A stretch of 64,000 nt of DNA from Aeromicrobium sp. Root495 (lineage in GTDB: Bacteria; Actinomycetota; Actinomycetes; Propionibacteriales; Nocardioidaceae), in NCBI RefSeq assembly GCF_001426755.1, contig NZ_LMFJ01000001.1, positions 475,083 through 539,082 on the forward strand. Direction: 5' to 3'. Positions 17,385 through 25,135 of this stretch are shown here, piece by piece (within the stretch, counting starts at the first letter, position 1; the number at the start of each line of letters is the position of its first letter). The translations under genes and the position numbers were made by a program. The notes under the pieces were generated by a model. It was given only the letters and a program-made list of their open reading frames with translations. It was not told the origin of the DNA and searched no databases.

Positions 17385-18598
17385 CCGTCCTTGGCGACAT
17401 CGCGCAAGTAATCGACTGCGAGCACCGAACTGCGCCACGGACAGAGGCAGCTCCGTACGCCTATTCCGTTGGAACGCGAGCCGTCCGCCGGGGACGGATT
17501 TCGATTGCCGCTGCCAAGCCGGTCTCGAAAGACACTTACATGTCTTGGACTCGCCGGGCGACTCCAGCCCCCGGCGACCTGATCTTCTCTCGCGAAGCCC
17601 CAATGGGCGAAGTGGGCGCTGTTCCACGCGACGCGCCTGTGTGCTTGGGTCAGCGCACTGTCCTATTGCGCTTGGATGCCGATCGGATCGATCAACACTT
17701 TCTCTTGTACAGTCTCATGTCGCCCGAGTCGCAAGCATGGATCGTGTCAAACTCGGCGGGCTCCACGGTTCTTCACATCAATGTGGCGGACGTCCGTAAG
17801 ATCCCGATTCCGTTGCTCCCCGAACTCGACGAACAGCGTCGAATCGTTGACCTCATCGAAGACCATCTTTCCCGTCTCGACGCTGCAGGCCGATACCTCG
17901 CAGCTGCAACGCGCCGACTTAGCGTGATGGTGAGCTCGGTCTTGCTCGATCTCGTCCCGAACGAGAGTGCATACCCTGAGTCTTGGAGGCGAGTGACAGT
18001 CGCAGAGGCCGGGACAGTCGGCTTGGGTCGGCAGCGCCATCCGGACTGGCACAACGGTCCGAACATGAAGCCCTACCTTCGCGTCGCCAACGTCTTCGAA
18101 GACCGCATCGACACCTCCGACGTAATGGAAATGCATTGGCCGGAGGACACGTTCGATCGATTCAGGCTCCACCCTGGAGACGTGCTTCTCAACGAGGGAC
18201 AGACCCCGGACCTTCTCGGGCGTCCCGCGATCTATCGCGGGGCTCCTGCTGAGACGGCGTTCACCAACAGCCTGATCCGCTTCAGAGCCAACGACGACGT
18301 GCTCCCTGAGTTCGCACTCCTCGTGTTTCGCCGTCATATGCGGGCTGGTCGCTTCAGGCGCGAGTCTCGAATCACGACGAACATCGCGCACCTATCCGCC
18401 GCGCGTCTCAAGCCGGTGGAGTTTCCGATTCCGCCTCTCGAAGATCAGCAGCGCATGGTCTCCGTGGCAAATCGGCAACTCAACGCGGTCAAGCGACTTA
18501 CTGATGAGCTGGCCACCGCGAAAGCGCATCAGGCCAATCTCCGTCGCTCTCTCCTTGCCGCCGCGTTCAGCGGTCGCCTCTCCGTAAGCAGCGCGTGA
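17381..18598 (+). CDS. hsdS: Type I restriction specificity subunit S
   Basis: The 405-residue protein has two target-recognition domains, each followed by a conserved helix: LPELDEQRRIVDLIEDHLSR near residue 150 and PPLEDQQRMVSVANRQL near residue 350. It ends in the usual SLLAAAFSGRL. HsdS chooses the bipartite DNA target for both methylation and restriction. The target sequence cannot be read from the protein. GTG 17381 overlaps hsdR by 4 bp, and the stop overlaps the next gene by 4 bp. Confidence 0.92.
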   Translation: MTVLGDIAQVIDCEHRTAPRTEAAPYAYSVGTRAVRRGRISIAAAKPVSKDTYMSWTRRATPAPGDLIFSREAPMGEVGAVPRDAPVCLGQRTVLLRLDADRIDQHFLLYSLMSPESQAWIVSNSAGSTVLHINVADVRKIPIPLLPELDEQRRIVDLIEDHLSRLDAAGRYLAAATRRLSVMVSSVLLDLVPNESAYPESWRRVTVAEAGTVGLGRQRHPDWHNGPNMKPYLRVANVFEDRIDTSDVMEMHWPEDTFDRFRLHPGDVLLNEGQTPDLLGRPAIYRGAPAETAFTNSLIRFRANDDVLPEFALLVFRRHMRAGRFRRESRITTNIAHLSAARLKPVEFPIPPLEDQQRMVSVANRQLNAVKRLTDELATAKAHQANLRRSLLAAAFSGRLSVSSA

Positions 18599-19173
18599 GC
18601 CGGACACCACGAATTCGCGGCCCAGCGCCGACGGATGCCGTCCTCCTCCGACTCTTCGTTGAGCTTGCCAACGAGTACGACCGCCTTTGTGCAGCGTTTC
18701 CTGTGTCTGTTTCAACGGCAGAACTCCTTCAGTCACAGCCCGCCGACGTCGAGCGCTGGCACCGAACTGTCCGAGCCCTCGCTATGAGGAAGTTTGTGCT
18801 CGGCGCTCAGGACGCCGTGCGCGTCGATCGCATCATCGAGGCATATCGACGGTCTTTAGTCACGGAAGAGCCTGCGCTGTGGGACATGGCAAGGGCGTTC
18901 AGAGAAATTGAGGAGGGCGTCGGAGACAATGTGGGGACGTTCGAGGACATCCTCTACGGCAACCTTCTGCACGGCGAGTACGAGCGTCATCAGCGCAATC
19001 GCGAGCGTCATCAGGAGGAGAAAGATCTCGCTGTCTGGGTTGTAGGCCAGTCCGCAGAGTTCCTGGTGCGCAATGTGCGCAACAGCATCGTCGCCGCAGC
19101 TCGGGAAGGGCGCTTGAACGGCGAAGCGAACCACGCGATTAACGCGGCCTACGGTTCACCGCGCGCCGTCTGA
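18595..19173 (+). CDS. Unknown protein encoded between hsdS and hsdM
   Basis: The 192-residue protein is mostly helical and charged, with no membrane segment. Notable stretches are RLFVELANEYDRLCAAFPVS, WDMARAFREIEEGVGDNV and ERHQRNRERHQEEKDLAVWV. I do not recognise the family. The GTG start overlaps hsdS by 4 bp, and hsdM begins 12 bp after its stop, so it is an integral part of the R-S-x-M operon. It may regulate or assist the restriction complex, or be an unrelated passenger. Confidence 0.75.
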   Translation: MSRTPRIRGPAPTDAVLLRLFVELANEYDRLCAAFPVSVSTAELLQSQPADVERWHRTVRALAMRKFVLGAQDAVRVDRIIEAYRRSLVTEEPALWDMARAFREIEEGVGDNVGTFEDILYGNLLHGEYERHQRNRERHQEEKDLAVWVVGQSAEFLVRNVRNSIVAAAREGRLNGEANHAINAAYGSPRAV

Positions 19174-19185
19174 AAGACTCCTCCC

Positions 19186-20643
19186 GTGTCAGACTCCCGC
19201 CGCTTGGTCGACAAGCTCTGGTCATACTGCAATGTGCTCCGCGATGACGGCGTCGGCGTCATCGAGTACACGGAGCAGCTCACGTACTTGCTGTTCTTGA
19301 AGATGGCGCACGAACGAGCCAACAGAAAGCTGAACCCGCAGCAGATCGTCCCGGTCGAGTACTCGTGGCAGAGGCTGCTTGACTCCGAGGGCGCCGAACT
19401 CGAACTCGTTTACACCGAGATCCTTGTCGGCCTGGCGCAGCGGCCGGGCACGCTGGGCACGATCTTTCGCAAGGCACAGAACCGCATCCAGGACCCCGCC
19501 AAGCTCAAGCGGTTGATCGTGGACCTGATCGACCAGGAGAACTGGTCCGCCTCCGGCACTGATCTCAAGGGCGATGCCTACGAAGAGCTCCTGTCCAAGG
19601 GTGCGTCCGACAAGGGCTCAGGCGCTGGCCAGTACTTCACCCCACGCGACCTGATCGCGGGCATTGTCGACGTGATCGACCCCGAGCCCGTCGACACAGT
19701 CGTCGATCCAGCCTGTGGCACCGGTGGCTTCCTGCTCGTAGCGCACGAACATGCCGCACGCGGGGCCGAATCACTCACGCCAACGCTACGTGCACACCTG
19801 CGCGACACGTTCGCGTCCGGGTTCGAATTGGTCGACGGCACAGCCCGACTCGCCGCGATGAACCTGTTGCTGCACGGCATCGGAACCGCCGACGGGGATT
19901 CGCTGATCGAGGTGCGGGACGCGCTTATCGCCGATCCCGGTGAACGTTGGTCGGTGGTGCTGTCGAACCCGCCGTTCGGGACCTCGTCCAGCGTGCCGGT
20001 GGAGCGACAGGATTTCGTCGTCACCACTTCGAACAAGCAGCTCAACTTCGTCCAGCACATCATGACGATTCTCGACATCAACGGCCGCGCCGCCGTCGTG
20101 CTCCCCGACAACGTGCTGTTCGAAGGGGGTGCCGGCGAGACGCTGCGGCGGAAGTTGCTGGCCGACTACGACCTGCACACGATGCTGCGCCTGCCGACCG
20201 GAATCTTCTACGCCCAGGGTGTGAAGGCGAACGTCCTGTTCTTCGACAAGAAGCCGGCGTCAGAGCAGCCGTGGACGTCGAGGCTGTGGGTCTATGACCT
20301 GCGTACGAACCAGCACTTCACGCTCAAGCAAAACCCTCTGCGGCGACATCACCTCGATGAGTTCGTCGACGCCTTTCTACCTGGAAAGAGTCGCGACGAA
20401 CGGGTTGAGTCCGAGCGCTGGAAGTCGTTCACTCACGACGAGCTCATCGCGCGCGACAAGGTCAACCTGGACATCTCCTGGCTTCGCGATGAGTCGCTCG
20501 AAGACACAGACAACTTGCCGGCGCCCGAGATTATTGCCCGCGAGATCGTCGAGGACCTAACCGCCGCACTCCTCGAATTCGAGGCCGTCGCGTCTGCATT
20601 GGAGAGTCGACTGCAAGTCGATACGGTTGACGAGGCCGAATGA
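19186..20643 (+). CDS. hsdM: Type I restriction methyltransferase subunit M
   Basis: The 485-residue protein has the N-terminal HsdM helical domain (LVDKLWSYCNVLRDDGVG, YLLFLKMAHER) and an N6-adenine methylase core with motif I DPACGTGGF (174-182) and catalytic NPPF (261-264). With HsdS it methylates adenines in the target and protects self DNA. GTG 19186 follows the unknown gene by 12 bp. Placing M last, after R, S and an extra gene, differs from the common M-S-R or R-M-S orders. Confidence 0.94.
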   Translation: MSDSRRLVDKLWSYCNVLRDDGVGVIEYTEQLTYLLFLKMAHERANRKLNPQQIVPVEYSWQRLLDSEGAELELVYTEILVGLAQRPGTLGTIFRKAQNRIQDPAKLKRLIVDLIDQENWSASGTDLKGDAYEELLSKGASDKGSGAGQYFTPRDLIAGIVDVIDPEPVDTVVDPACGTGGFLLVAHEHAARGAESLTPTLRAHLRDTFASGFELVDGTARLAAMNLLLHGIGTADGDSLIEVRDALIADPGERWSVVLSNPPFGTSSSVPVERQDFVVTTSNKQLNFVQHIMTILDINGRAAVVLPDNVLFEGGAGETLRRKLLADYDLHTMLRLPTGIFYAQGVKANVLFFDKKPASEQPWTSRLWVYDLRTNQHFTLKQNPLRRHHLDEFVDAFLPGKSRDERVESERWKSFTHDELIARDKVNLDISWLRDESLEDTDNLPAPEIIAREIVEDLTAALLEFEAVASALESRLQVDTVDEAE

Positions 20644-20683
20644 TGATTTGTCGGGGCTGAGTGTCCCCGGCCGCTCGCCTAGC

Positions 20684-20714
20684 GGTCCGCAAACAGTCCG
20701 CAAGAGGTCCCAAA
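20684..20714 (+). repeat. GTCCGCAA repeats, 11-bp spacing (right end of main island)
   Basis: GGTCCGCAA, AGTCCGCAA and a decayed GGTCCCAAA start about 11 bp apart (GTCC at 20685, 20696 and 20707). They lie just after hsdM and about 110 bp before the third attachment core, so both ends of the 10165-20820 unit carry the same motif internally. This fits integrase arm sites. Confidence 0.6.
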
Positions 20715-20820
20715 ACAGCCCGATTTGGCCAATGACGGCCAACCGATACTGGGGAACGTTTTCGCAGGTCAGACTCACTTTTCAACTGTTTTCAGCAACA
20801 GTCAAAAACCCCAACTTCTG

Positions 20821-20834
20821 TTCCGCTTCAACGT
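20821..20834 (+). other. Third copy of the ychF 3'-end attachment core
   Basis: TTCCGCTTCAACGT (20821-20834) sits in CTG TTC CGC TTC AAC GTC TGA, which reads LFRFNV-stop. It is identical to the core at 10151 over 14 bp and marks the right boundary of the restriction island. The gene-free stretch 20644-21073 contains this core and two AGTCCGCAA clusters, and I saw no convincing gene in it. Confidence 0.75.
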
Positions 20835-20889
20835 CTGATCGTGGGTTTGAGGCCGTGCGACTGCAGCGGGTGCGGCTGGGCCAAACCCG

Positions 20890-20912
20890 ACAGTCCGCAA
20901 CCAGTCCGCAAA
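20890..20912 (+). repeat. AGTCCGCAA repeats beyond the third attachment core
   Basis: AGTCCGCAA occurs at 20892 and 20903, again 11 bp apart. The cluster lies about 60 bp downstream of the third core, the same side and distance as the cluster after the second core. It therefore looks like the left end of a further element, now decayed or extending to the right. Confidence 0.55.
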
Positions 20913-21073
20913 ATGCTCAACAGTCGCCCTGACGACGTCAGCGTACACACTCTCAATGGACCCGGGAGCAACAGTGCGCAGCGGTGACATTGTGGCGCCC
21001 GGGCGCTCTCCAGTCACGCCGAAGGGTCATGGACCCAGGGCTGTCGTCGCGCAGGGACTGACCACACGCGAGG

Positions 21074-21934
21074 CTAGTTCGAGACGTCGTCAACATTGAT
21101 CGGCTGGCTTCCCACGACCGCCAGGAGGGCGAGCTTGTCTGCGTCGGCAGATCCAAGCTGGGCCGTGTACAGCATCAGATGTTGGTCGGCGTCGGTCAGT
21201 GTGAGTGCGTCGCAGTCGACGGTGATCTCTCCGACCACGGTGTTTCGGAACGTCTTCCTGAGGGCCGGCGAACTGGCGACGTCGTGCCGCTCCCACAACC
21301 GCGCGAAGTCATGACTTCCGTCACGGAGCTCCTCGACGAGGTCCGCCACGAGCGGGTCCGACGGATATCTGGTGACCACTGAACGGAGCTCCCGGACGAC
21401 ATTGTGCCGAAACTCCACGTCGTCGGATATCCCGTACAACCGAGCCCCCGGTTGTTCGTTGCCGAGAAAAGCCTTCCGTGCCAAGTTCCGGTCGCGGGGG
21501 CTGAGGTCGCTGAAGTCTTCCATGAGTCCAACGGCGAGGTCGTTCCAGGCCAAGACCTCGAACGCCGCGGACATGACGATTCCAGCGGTCTGCGGCAGAC
21601 GTTCGAGGAGCGCAAGGATGCTCGGTCGGACGACGCGGTTGTGTGTGCCAGAGCTTGCCGGCGGGCTTCCGGCAAGTGCGTGCATGTGATCCGACTCGGA
21701 GTCGGTCAAACGCAAGGCTCCGGAGATCCCCGCGAGCACCCCCGCCGAAGGTCTCGGCGCTCGGCCCTGCTCGAGCCGCACGTAGTACTCCGTCGAGATA
21801 TGCGCAAGGACCGCGACTTCCTCTCGTCGCAGGCCTGGTGTGCGGCGGCGGGGGCCCGACGGCAGGCCTACATCCTCAGGCCGCAGCCGTTGGCGACGGC
21901 TACGCAGAAATGCCGCAAGCTCTGGTCTGTCCAT
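21074..21934 (-). CDS. XRE-family regulator with MmyB-like C-terminal domain
   Basis: The 286-residue protein opens with a helix-turn-helix (FLRSRRQRL, RRTPGLRREEVAVLAHIS, YYVRLEQGR) and continues with an MmyB-like ligand domain (VLAWNDLAVGLMEDF through DCDALTLTDADQHLMLYTA). This pattern is common for actinobacterial repressors placed next to short-chain dehydrogenases. I chose the start MDRPELAAFL at 21934; the longer frame would overlap the divergent dehydrogenase. It probably controls the two SDR genes through the 85-bp shared intergenic region. Confidence 0.88.
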   Translation of the reverse strand: MDRPELAAFLRSRRQRLRPEDVGLPSGPRRRTPGLRREEVAVLAHISTEYYVRLEQGRAPRPSAGVLAGISGALRLTDSESDHMHALAGSPPASSGTHNRVVRPSILALLERLPQTAGIVMSAAFEVLAWNDLAVGLMEDFSDLSPRDRNLARKAFLGNEQPGARLYGISDDVEFRHNVVRELRSVVTRYPSDPLVADLVEELRDGSHDFARLWERHDVASSPALRKTFRNTVVGEITVDCDALTLTDADQHLMLYTAQLGSADADKLALLAVVGSQPINVDDVSN

Positions 21935-22019
21935 CACGCCATCATCCTCCCGCGACGGGCCCGGATCGTAGTACTGCTTGTGCCTGTTTCTGCCCGTAGT
22001 CGAGTGTGACGGTTGCTCC

Positions 22020-22805
22020 ATGACCAACAACTACGAAACTCGACCTGCCGGCCTCCTGACCGGGAAAGTCATCTTCATCACCGGTGCGAGCCGCGGAATC
22101 GGCGCTGCGGCAGCACACCTGTTCGCGTCGGAGGGCGCGGCTGTCGTGCTCGCGGCTCGTAACGTCGGTGCTCTGGACCACATCGTCGCGGACATCCGAG
22201 CACACGGCGCGACTGCGGACGCCGTATCCATGGACCTGGCCGATTCGGCCAGCATCCGTGCAGCGATCGCGCACGTCCAGGAGCTGCACGGGCGCCTCGA
22301 CGGAGCGTTCAACAACGGAGGTGTGAACCAACAGCAGGTTGGTCCCCTCGACACCACGTCCGACGACGACATCGACCAGCAGTTCACCGTGAACTTCCGA
22401 GCACACTGGACAGCCATGAACGCTGAGGCCGCGCTGATGCGTACCAGTGGCGGCGGCGCCATCGTCAACACCTCAAGCATCGGCGCGCGACGCGCCGTCC
22501 CTCCGTTGCCTGCCTACGGTGCCATGAAGCGTGCGCTCAACAGCATCACCGAGACTGCCGCCGTCACGTGGGCACCCGAGGGCATCAGGGTGAATGGTCT
22601 GATGCCAGGCGGAACTGCCACGGAGATGATGGATGAGTGGGAGGCCAAGACGCCGGGCATCATTGCAGCGAGCAACGCCGCGTCGCCGATCGGTCGGATG
22701 GCCACCGCCGGCGAGGTCGCCGAGGCCGCTGCGTGGCTTCTGAGCGACAGGGCCTCCGCAGTCACCGGCGCGATCGTGCCTGTCGATGGCGGGGCCGGTG
22801 CCTGA
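22020..22805 (+). CDS. Short-chain dehydrogenase/reductase (SDR) 1
   Basis: The 261-residue classical SDR has the cofactor loop TGASRGIG, the structural motif NNGG in place of the usual NNAG, active-site Ser in NTSSIGA and the catalytic YGAMK. It would use NAD(P)H on an alcohol or ketone; the substrate is unknown. ATG 22020 (MTNNYETRP) is chosen because an upstream ATG in the same frame lacks family similarity. It diverges from the XRE regulator. SDR2 follows after 1 bp. Confidence 0.88.
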   Translation: MTNNYETRPAGLLTGKVIFITGASRGIGAAAAHLFASEGAAVVLAARNVGALDHIVADIRAHGATADAVSMDLADSASIRAAIAHVQELHGRLDGAFNNGGVNQQQVGPLDTTSDDDIDQQFTVNFRAHWTAMNAEAALMRTSGGGAIVNTSSIGARRAVPPLPAYGAMKRALNSITETAAVTWAPEGIRVNGLMPGGTATEMMDEWEAKTPGIIAASNAASPIGRMATAGEVAEAAAWLLSDRASAVTGAIVPVDGGAGA

Positions 22806-22806
22806 G

Positions 22807-23595
22807 ATGGCCGCATCTGAAGGAACGGCGCGCTCCGCCCGTCGAAGCCTGTCGGGAAAGGTGGCGCTCGTGACGGGTGCCAGTCGCGGCATCGGCGAAG
22901 CCATCGCCATCCGGCTTGGCAGCCTGGGCGCCGACGTGGTCGTCAACTACTCCCGCGACGCTGCCGGCGCCGAGAGAACGGTTGAGGCGATCCAGGCCGC
23001 AGGATCCTCTGCGATCACCGTTCAGGCAGACGTGTCCCGACCATTGGAGGTCCGGGCCCTCTTCGACAGCGCGATGACCCACTTCGGTGGTATCGACATC
23101 GTCGTGGCGAACGCCGGCATCGACGAGACAGGCGGTCCGATCCTCGACGTCACGGAGATGGACTACGACCGCATGTACGGCGTCAACGCCAAGGGTGCGT
23201 TCTTCACGCTTCAGCATGGGGCCCGAACGGTCAATGATGGCGGGGCCATTCTGTACATCGGCTCGAGCTCGACCATCCAGCCGCATGCCGGGTTCGGGTT
23301 GTACGGCTCAAGCAAGCTCCCCGGTGCGTACCTTGCCGGAGCTCTGGCCCAAGAGGTCGGCGTCCGCGGCATCACCGTGAACACCGTGATTCGCACGGCG
23401 ACAGACGGCGCTGGCTACTTCGACTCCGACGACGACCCAGACTCACTTCGACCTCTGGTGCAGAACGGTAGTCCTCTCGGGTCCCGGATGGGTTCCGTCG
23501 ACGACGTCGCAGACGCTGTCGAGTACTTCACCAGCAAGCTGGCCCGTTGGGTCAGCGGGCAGCAGCTGTTGGTCAGTGGGGGCGCCTCGACGTAG
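22807..23595 (+). CDS. Short-chain dehydrogenase/reductase (SDR) 2
   Basis: The 262-residue classical SDR has TGASRGIG, VANAG, Ser in IGSSSTIQ and the catalytic YGSSK. It is closest to 3-oxoacyl reductase-like SDRs, although FabG-type annotation would be a guess. ATG 22807 comes directly after the SDR1 stop (TGAGATGG); an ATG seven codons upstream would overlap SDR1. Both SDRs probably act in one small detoxification or redox unit under the upstream regulator. Confidence 0.86.
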   Translation: MAASEGTARSARRSLSGKVALVTGASRGIGEAIAIRLGSLGADVVVNYSRDAAGAERTVEAIQAAGSSAITVQADVSRPLEVRALFDSAMTHFGGIDIVVANAGIDETGGPILDVTEMDYDRMYGVNAKGAFFTLQHGARTVNDGGAILYIGSSSTIQPHAGFGLYGSSKLPGAYLAGALAQEVGVRGITVNTVIRTATDGAGYFDSDDDPDSLRPLVQNGSPLGSRMGSVDDVADAVEYFTSKLARWVSGQQLLVSGGAST

Positions 23596-23698
23596 AGGCA
23601 AAGACCAACGCCCGCGGACTGCCGCACAGTGACCAGCCCTTACCACTCCTTACGACTTCAGCCCGCCGACTTCCAACGAGGTTCGACACCGACCACCA

Positions 23699-23717
23699 GA
23701 CCCGGCCAGCCGGGGTC
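23699..23717. terminator. Weak hairpin between SDR2 and the anti-sigma gene
   Basis: GACCCGGCCAGCCGGGGTC can form a short, slightly bulged GC-rich stem. It lies between the 3' ends of convergent genes, so a terminator role is plausible, but there is no U-tract and the stem is short. Confidence 0.3.
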
Positions 23718-23727
23718 GCCGTCGGCA

Positions 23728-24393
23728 TCACAGCTCTGCGTGGAGGACAGGTCGTCCGTCGCTGTCCCAGACCGTGAATCCTGAGGCCTCGTCCCGCAGC
23801 ACCGACGTGCTCATGTTGCAGTGGATCTCCACGTCGGTGACTCCGACGAACTCACCAGCCGGGTACTCGCGTCCCGCGGACTCGACGGTGGCGGTGTAGC
23901 TCTCACCGTCCTCGAGACCGGTCGCGTTGAGCTTGATCTCCAGGCCCCAGGTGTGGTCGACGAGCCCGGCGTCGGCGCTGACTCCGCTGCTCGTGCTGCT
24001 CACGGCGACGGTCTCGAGCGGCGCGGCCTTCGGGGCGTCGTCGCCCGCGACCCGGCCCCCGGCGAGGAAGGTCGCGACCAGGACCAGGCCGGCTGCGGTC
24101 CCCACCAGGGTCCGCTGCACCGCGGCTCTCCGGCGGCGTCGGGTCCGCTCGGTCCCGATCGTGGCCTCGATCCGAGCGCCGAGCAGGGCGCCTGGCTCCG
24201 GCGACTCTTCGAGGAAGTCCGGGTCCACGTCGCGCAGGGCCAGGGCGAGCGGCGCCAGCGCCTCGTGCTCGGCGCGGCAAGCCGCGCAGCCGTCGAGGTG
24301 GGCGCGTACTCGCGCGGTCTCGATCGGGTCGAGGTGGCCCAGGACGAACGCGCCCAGCGACTCACGCATGGCCCGGTGGGTGTCATCCGTCAT
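23728..24393 (-). CDS. Anti-sigma factor with zinc-finger (ZAS-type) domain
   Basis: The 221-residue protein has an N-terminal putative zinc finger (HLDGCAACRAEH), one transmembrane segment near residues 94-111 (LVGTAAGLVLVATFLAGG) and an extracytoplasmic domain of about 105 residues. It would hold the neighbouring ECF sigma factor inactive at the membrane until an outside signal. The ATGA overlap with the sigma gene (24390-24393) supports the pairing. Its C-terminal half is not recognised. Confidence 0.88.
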   Translation of the reverse strand: MTDDTHRAMRESLGAFVLGHLDPIETARVRAHLDGCAACRAEHEALAPLALALRDVDPDFLEESPEPGALLGARIEATIGTERTRRRRRAAVQRTLVGTAAGLVLVATFLAGGRVAGDDAPKAAPLETVAVSSTSSGVSADAGLVDHTWGLEIKLNATGLEDGESYTATVESAGREYPAGEFVGVTDVEIHCNMSTSVLRDEASGFTVWDSDGRPVLHAEL

Positions 24394-24938
24394 GGCAGTA
24401 CCTCCATCTCATCCATCGTTACCCGTAGTGCCTTGAGGGCGTAGAAGACCCTCGTCCGCAAGGTCGTCACCGGGATGCCCAGCTCGCCGGCAACCTCGGC
24501 GTAGGGGCGATCTCGCAGGTAGGTCTCGACGATCGCGTGCCGATGGTCCTCGCCGATCCGGCGCAGCGCCTCCTCGACCACCCAACCGCGAAGCAGCCGG
24601 TCGCTCGGGTCCGGGGAGGTGTCCTTCGCTGCCTCGAGATCGGCCGGCTCCGTGAGCTGTCGCAACCACGGTCGCGCCTCGACGCGTCGGGCGTGGTCGA
24701 TCACCACGTTCCTGGCGATCGCGAACAGCCAGACCCGAAGGCTCGCCAGCTCCGGGTCGAAGCGGTCAGCCGCCCGCCAGGCACGCAGGAATGTCTCCTG
24801 GACCACGTCCTGGGCTGCTCCGGCGTCACCCAGGGCCCGCATGGCGAACCGATAGAGCTCTCCTCCGTGGGCGGCATAGGCCTCCCTGACGCCTTCGTCG
24901 CGCGCCAGTGACGCTGCGACTGATCCTCGCGCTGCCAC
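24390..24938 (-). CDS. ECF RNA polymerase sigma factor, SigK-like
   Basis: The protein has sigma region 2 (YRFAMRALGDAGAAQDVVQE, then LFAIARNVVIDHARR) and region 4 (GEDHRHAIVETYLRDRPYAE, then GIPVTTLRTRVFYALKALR). I chose GTG 24938 (182 residues) because AGGAGG sits 8 bp upstream and a sigma-type promoter lies at 24975-24999. Longer starts such as MNIEDLAYV at 25001 would overlap that promoter. It likely transcribes its own gene and the divergent DUF4394 gene. Confidence 0.9.
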   Translation of the reverse strand: MAARGSVAASLARDEGVREAYAAHGGELYRFAMRALGDAGAAQDVVQETFLRAWRAADRFDPELASLRVWLFAIARNVVIDHARRVEARPWLRQLTEPADLEAAKDTSPDPSDRLLRGWVVEEALRRIGEDHRHAIVETYLRDRPYAEVAGELGIPVTTLRTRVFYALKALRVTMDEMEVLP

Positions 24939-24974
24939 CTGGCGAACCTCCTGACGTCGGTATTCGCTCCTGTT

Positions 24975-24999
24975 TACGTACGCGAGGTCCTCGATGTTC
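24975..24999 (-). promoter_or_regulatory. Predicted ECF promoter for the sigma/anti-sigma operon
   Basis: On the reverse strand TGAAC (-35, GAAC at 24999-24996) is followed after exactly 17 bp by CGTAAAC (-10, CGTA at 24978-24975). The divergent site at 25059-25083 has TGAAC, 17 bp, CGTACAC. Two copies of this ECF-type promoter facing both ways strongly suggest autoregulation. Confidence 0.65.
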
Positions 25000-25058
25000 A
25001 TTCGACGCCGGGATCGGGACGGATGGGCGGTCTCGCGCAAGACGGTCGCACTGCGCGT

Positions 25059-25083
25059 GAACGCGACCCGGATGGGCTGCGTA
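25059..25083 (+). promoter_or_regulatory. Predicted ECF promoter for the DUF4394 gene
   Basis: TGAAC (GAAC at 25059-25062), a 17-bp spacer and CGTACAC (CGTA at 25080-25083) precede the DUF4394 start by about 50 bp. The match to the sigma gene's own promoter in both boxes and in spacing makes this gene the probable main target of the sigma factor. Confidence 0.65.
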
Positions 25084-25135
25084 CACACCGATGAGTCGAC
25101 CGGCATGCGGCGACCAGAGGTCTGAGGAGAACACG

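Noticed and set aside
10107-20643. Integrase, transposase or excisionase gene for the island
   Set aside because: I looked for tyrosine or serine recombinase motifs in all frames of the island and found none, so mobility must be in trans or lost.
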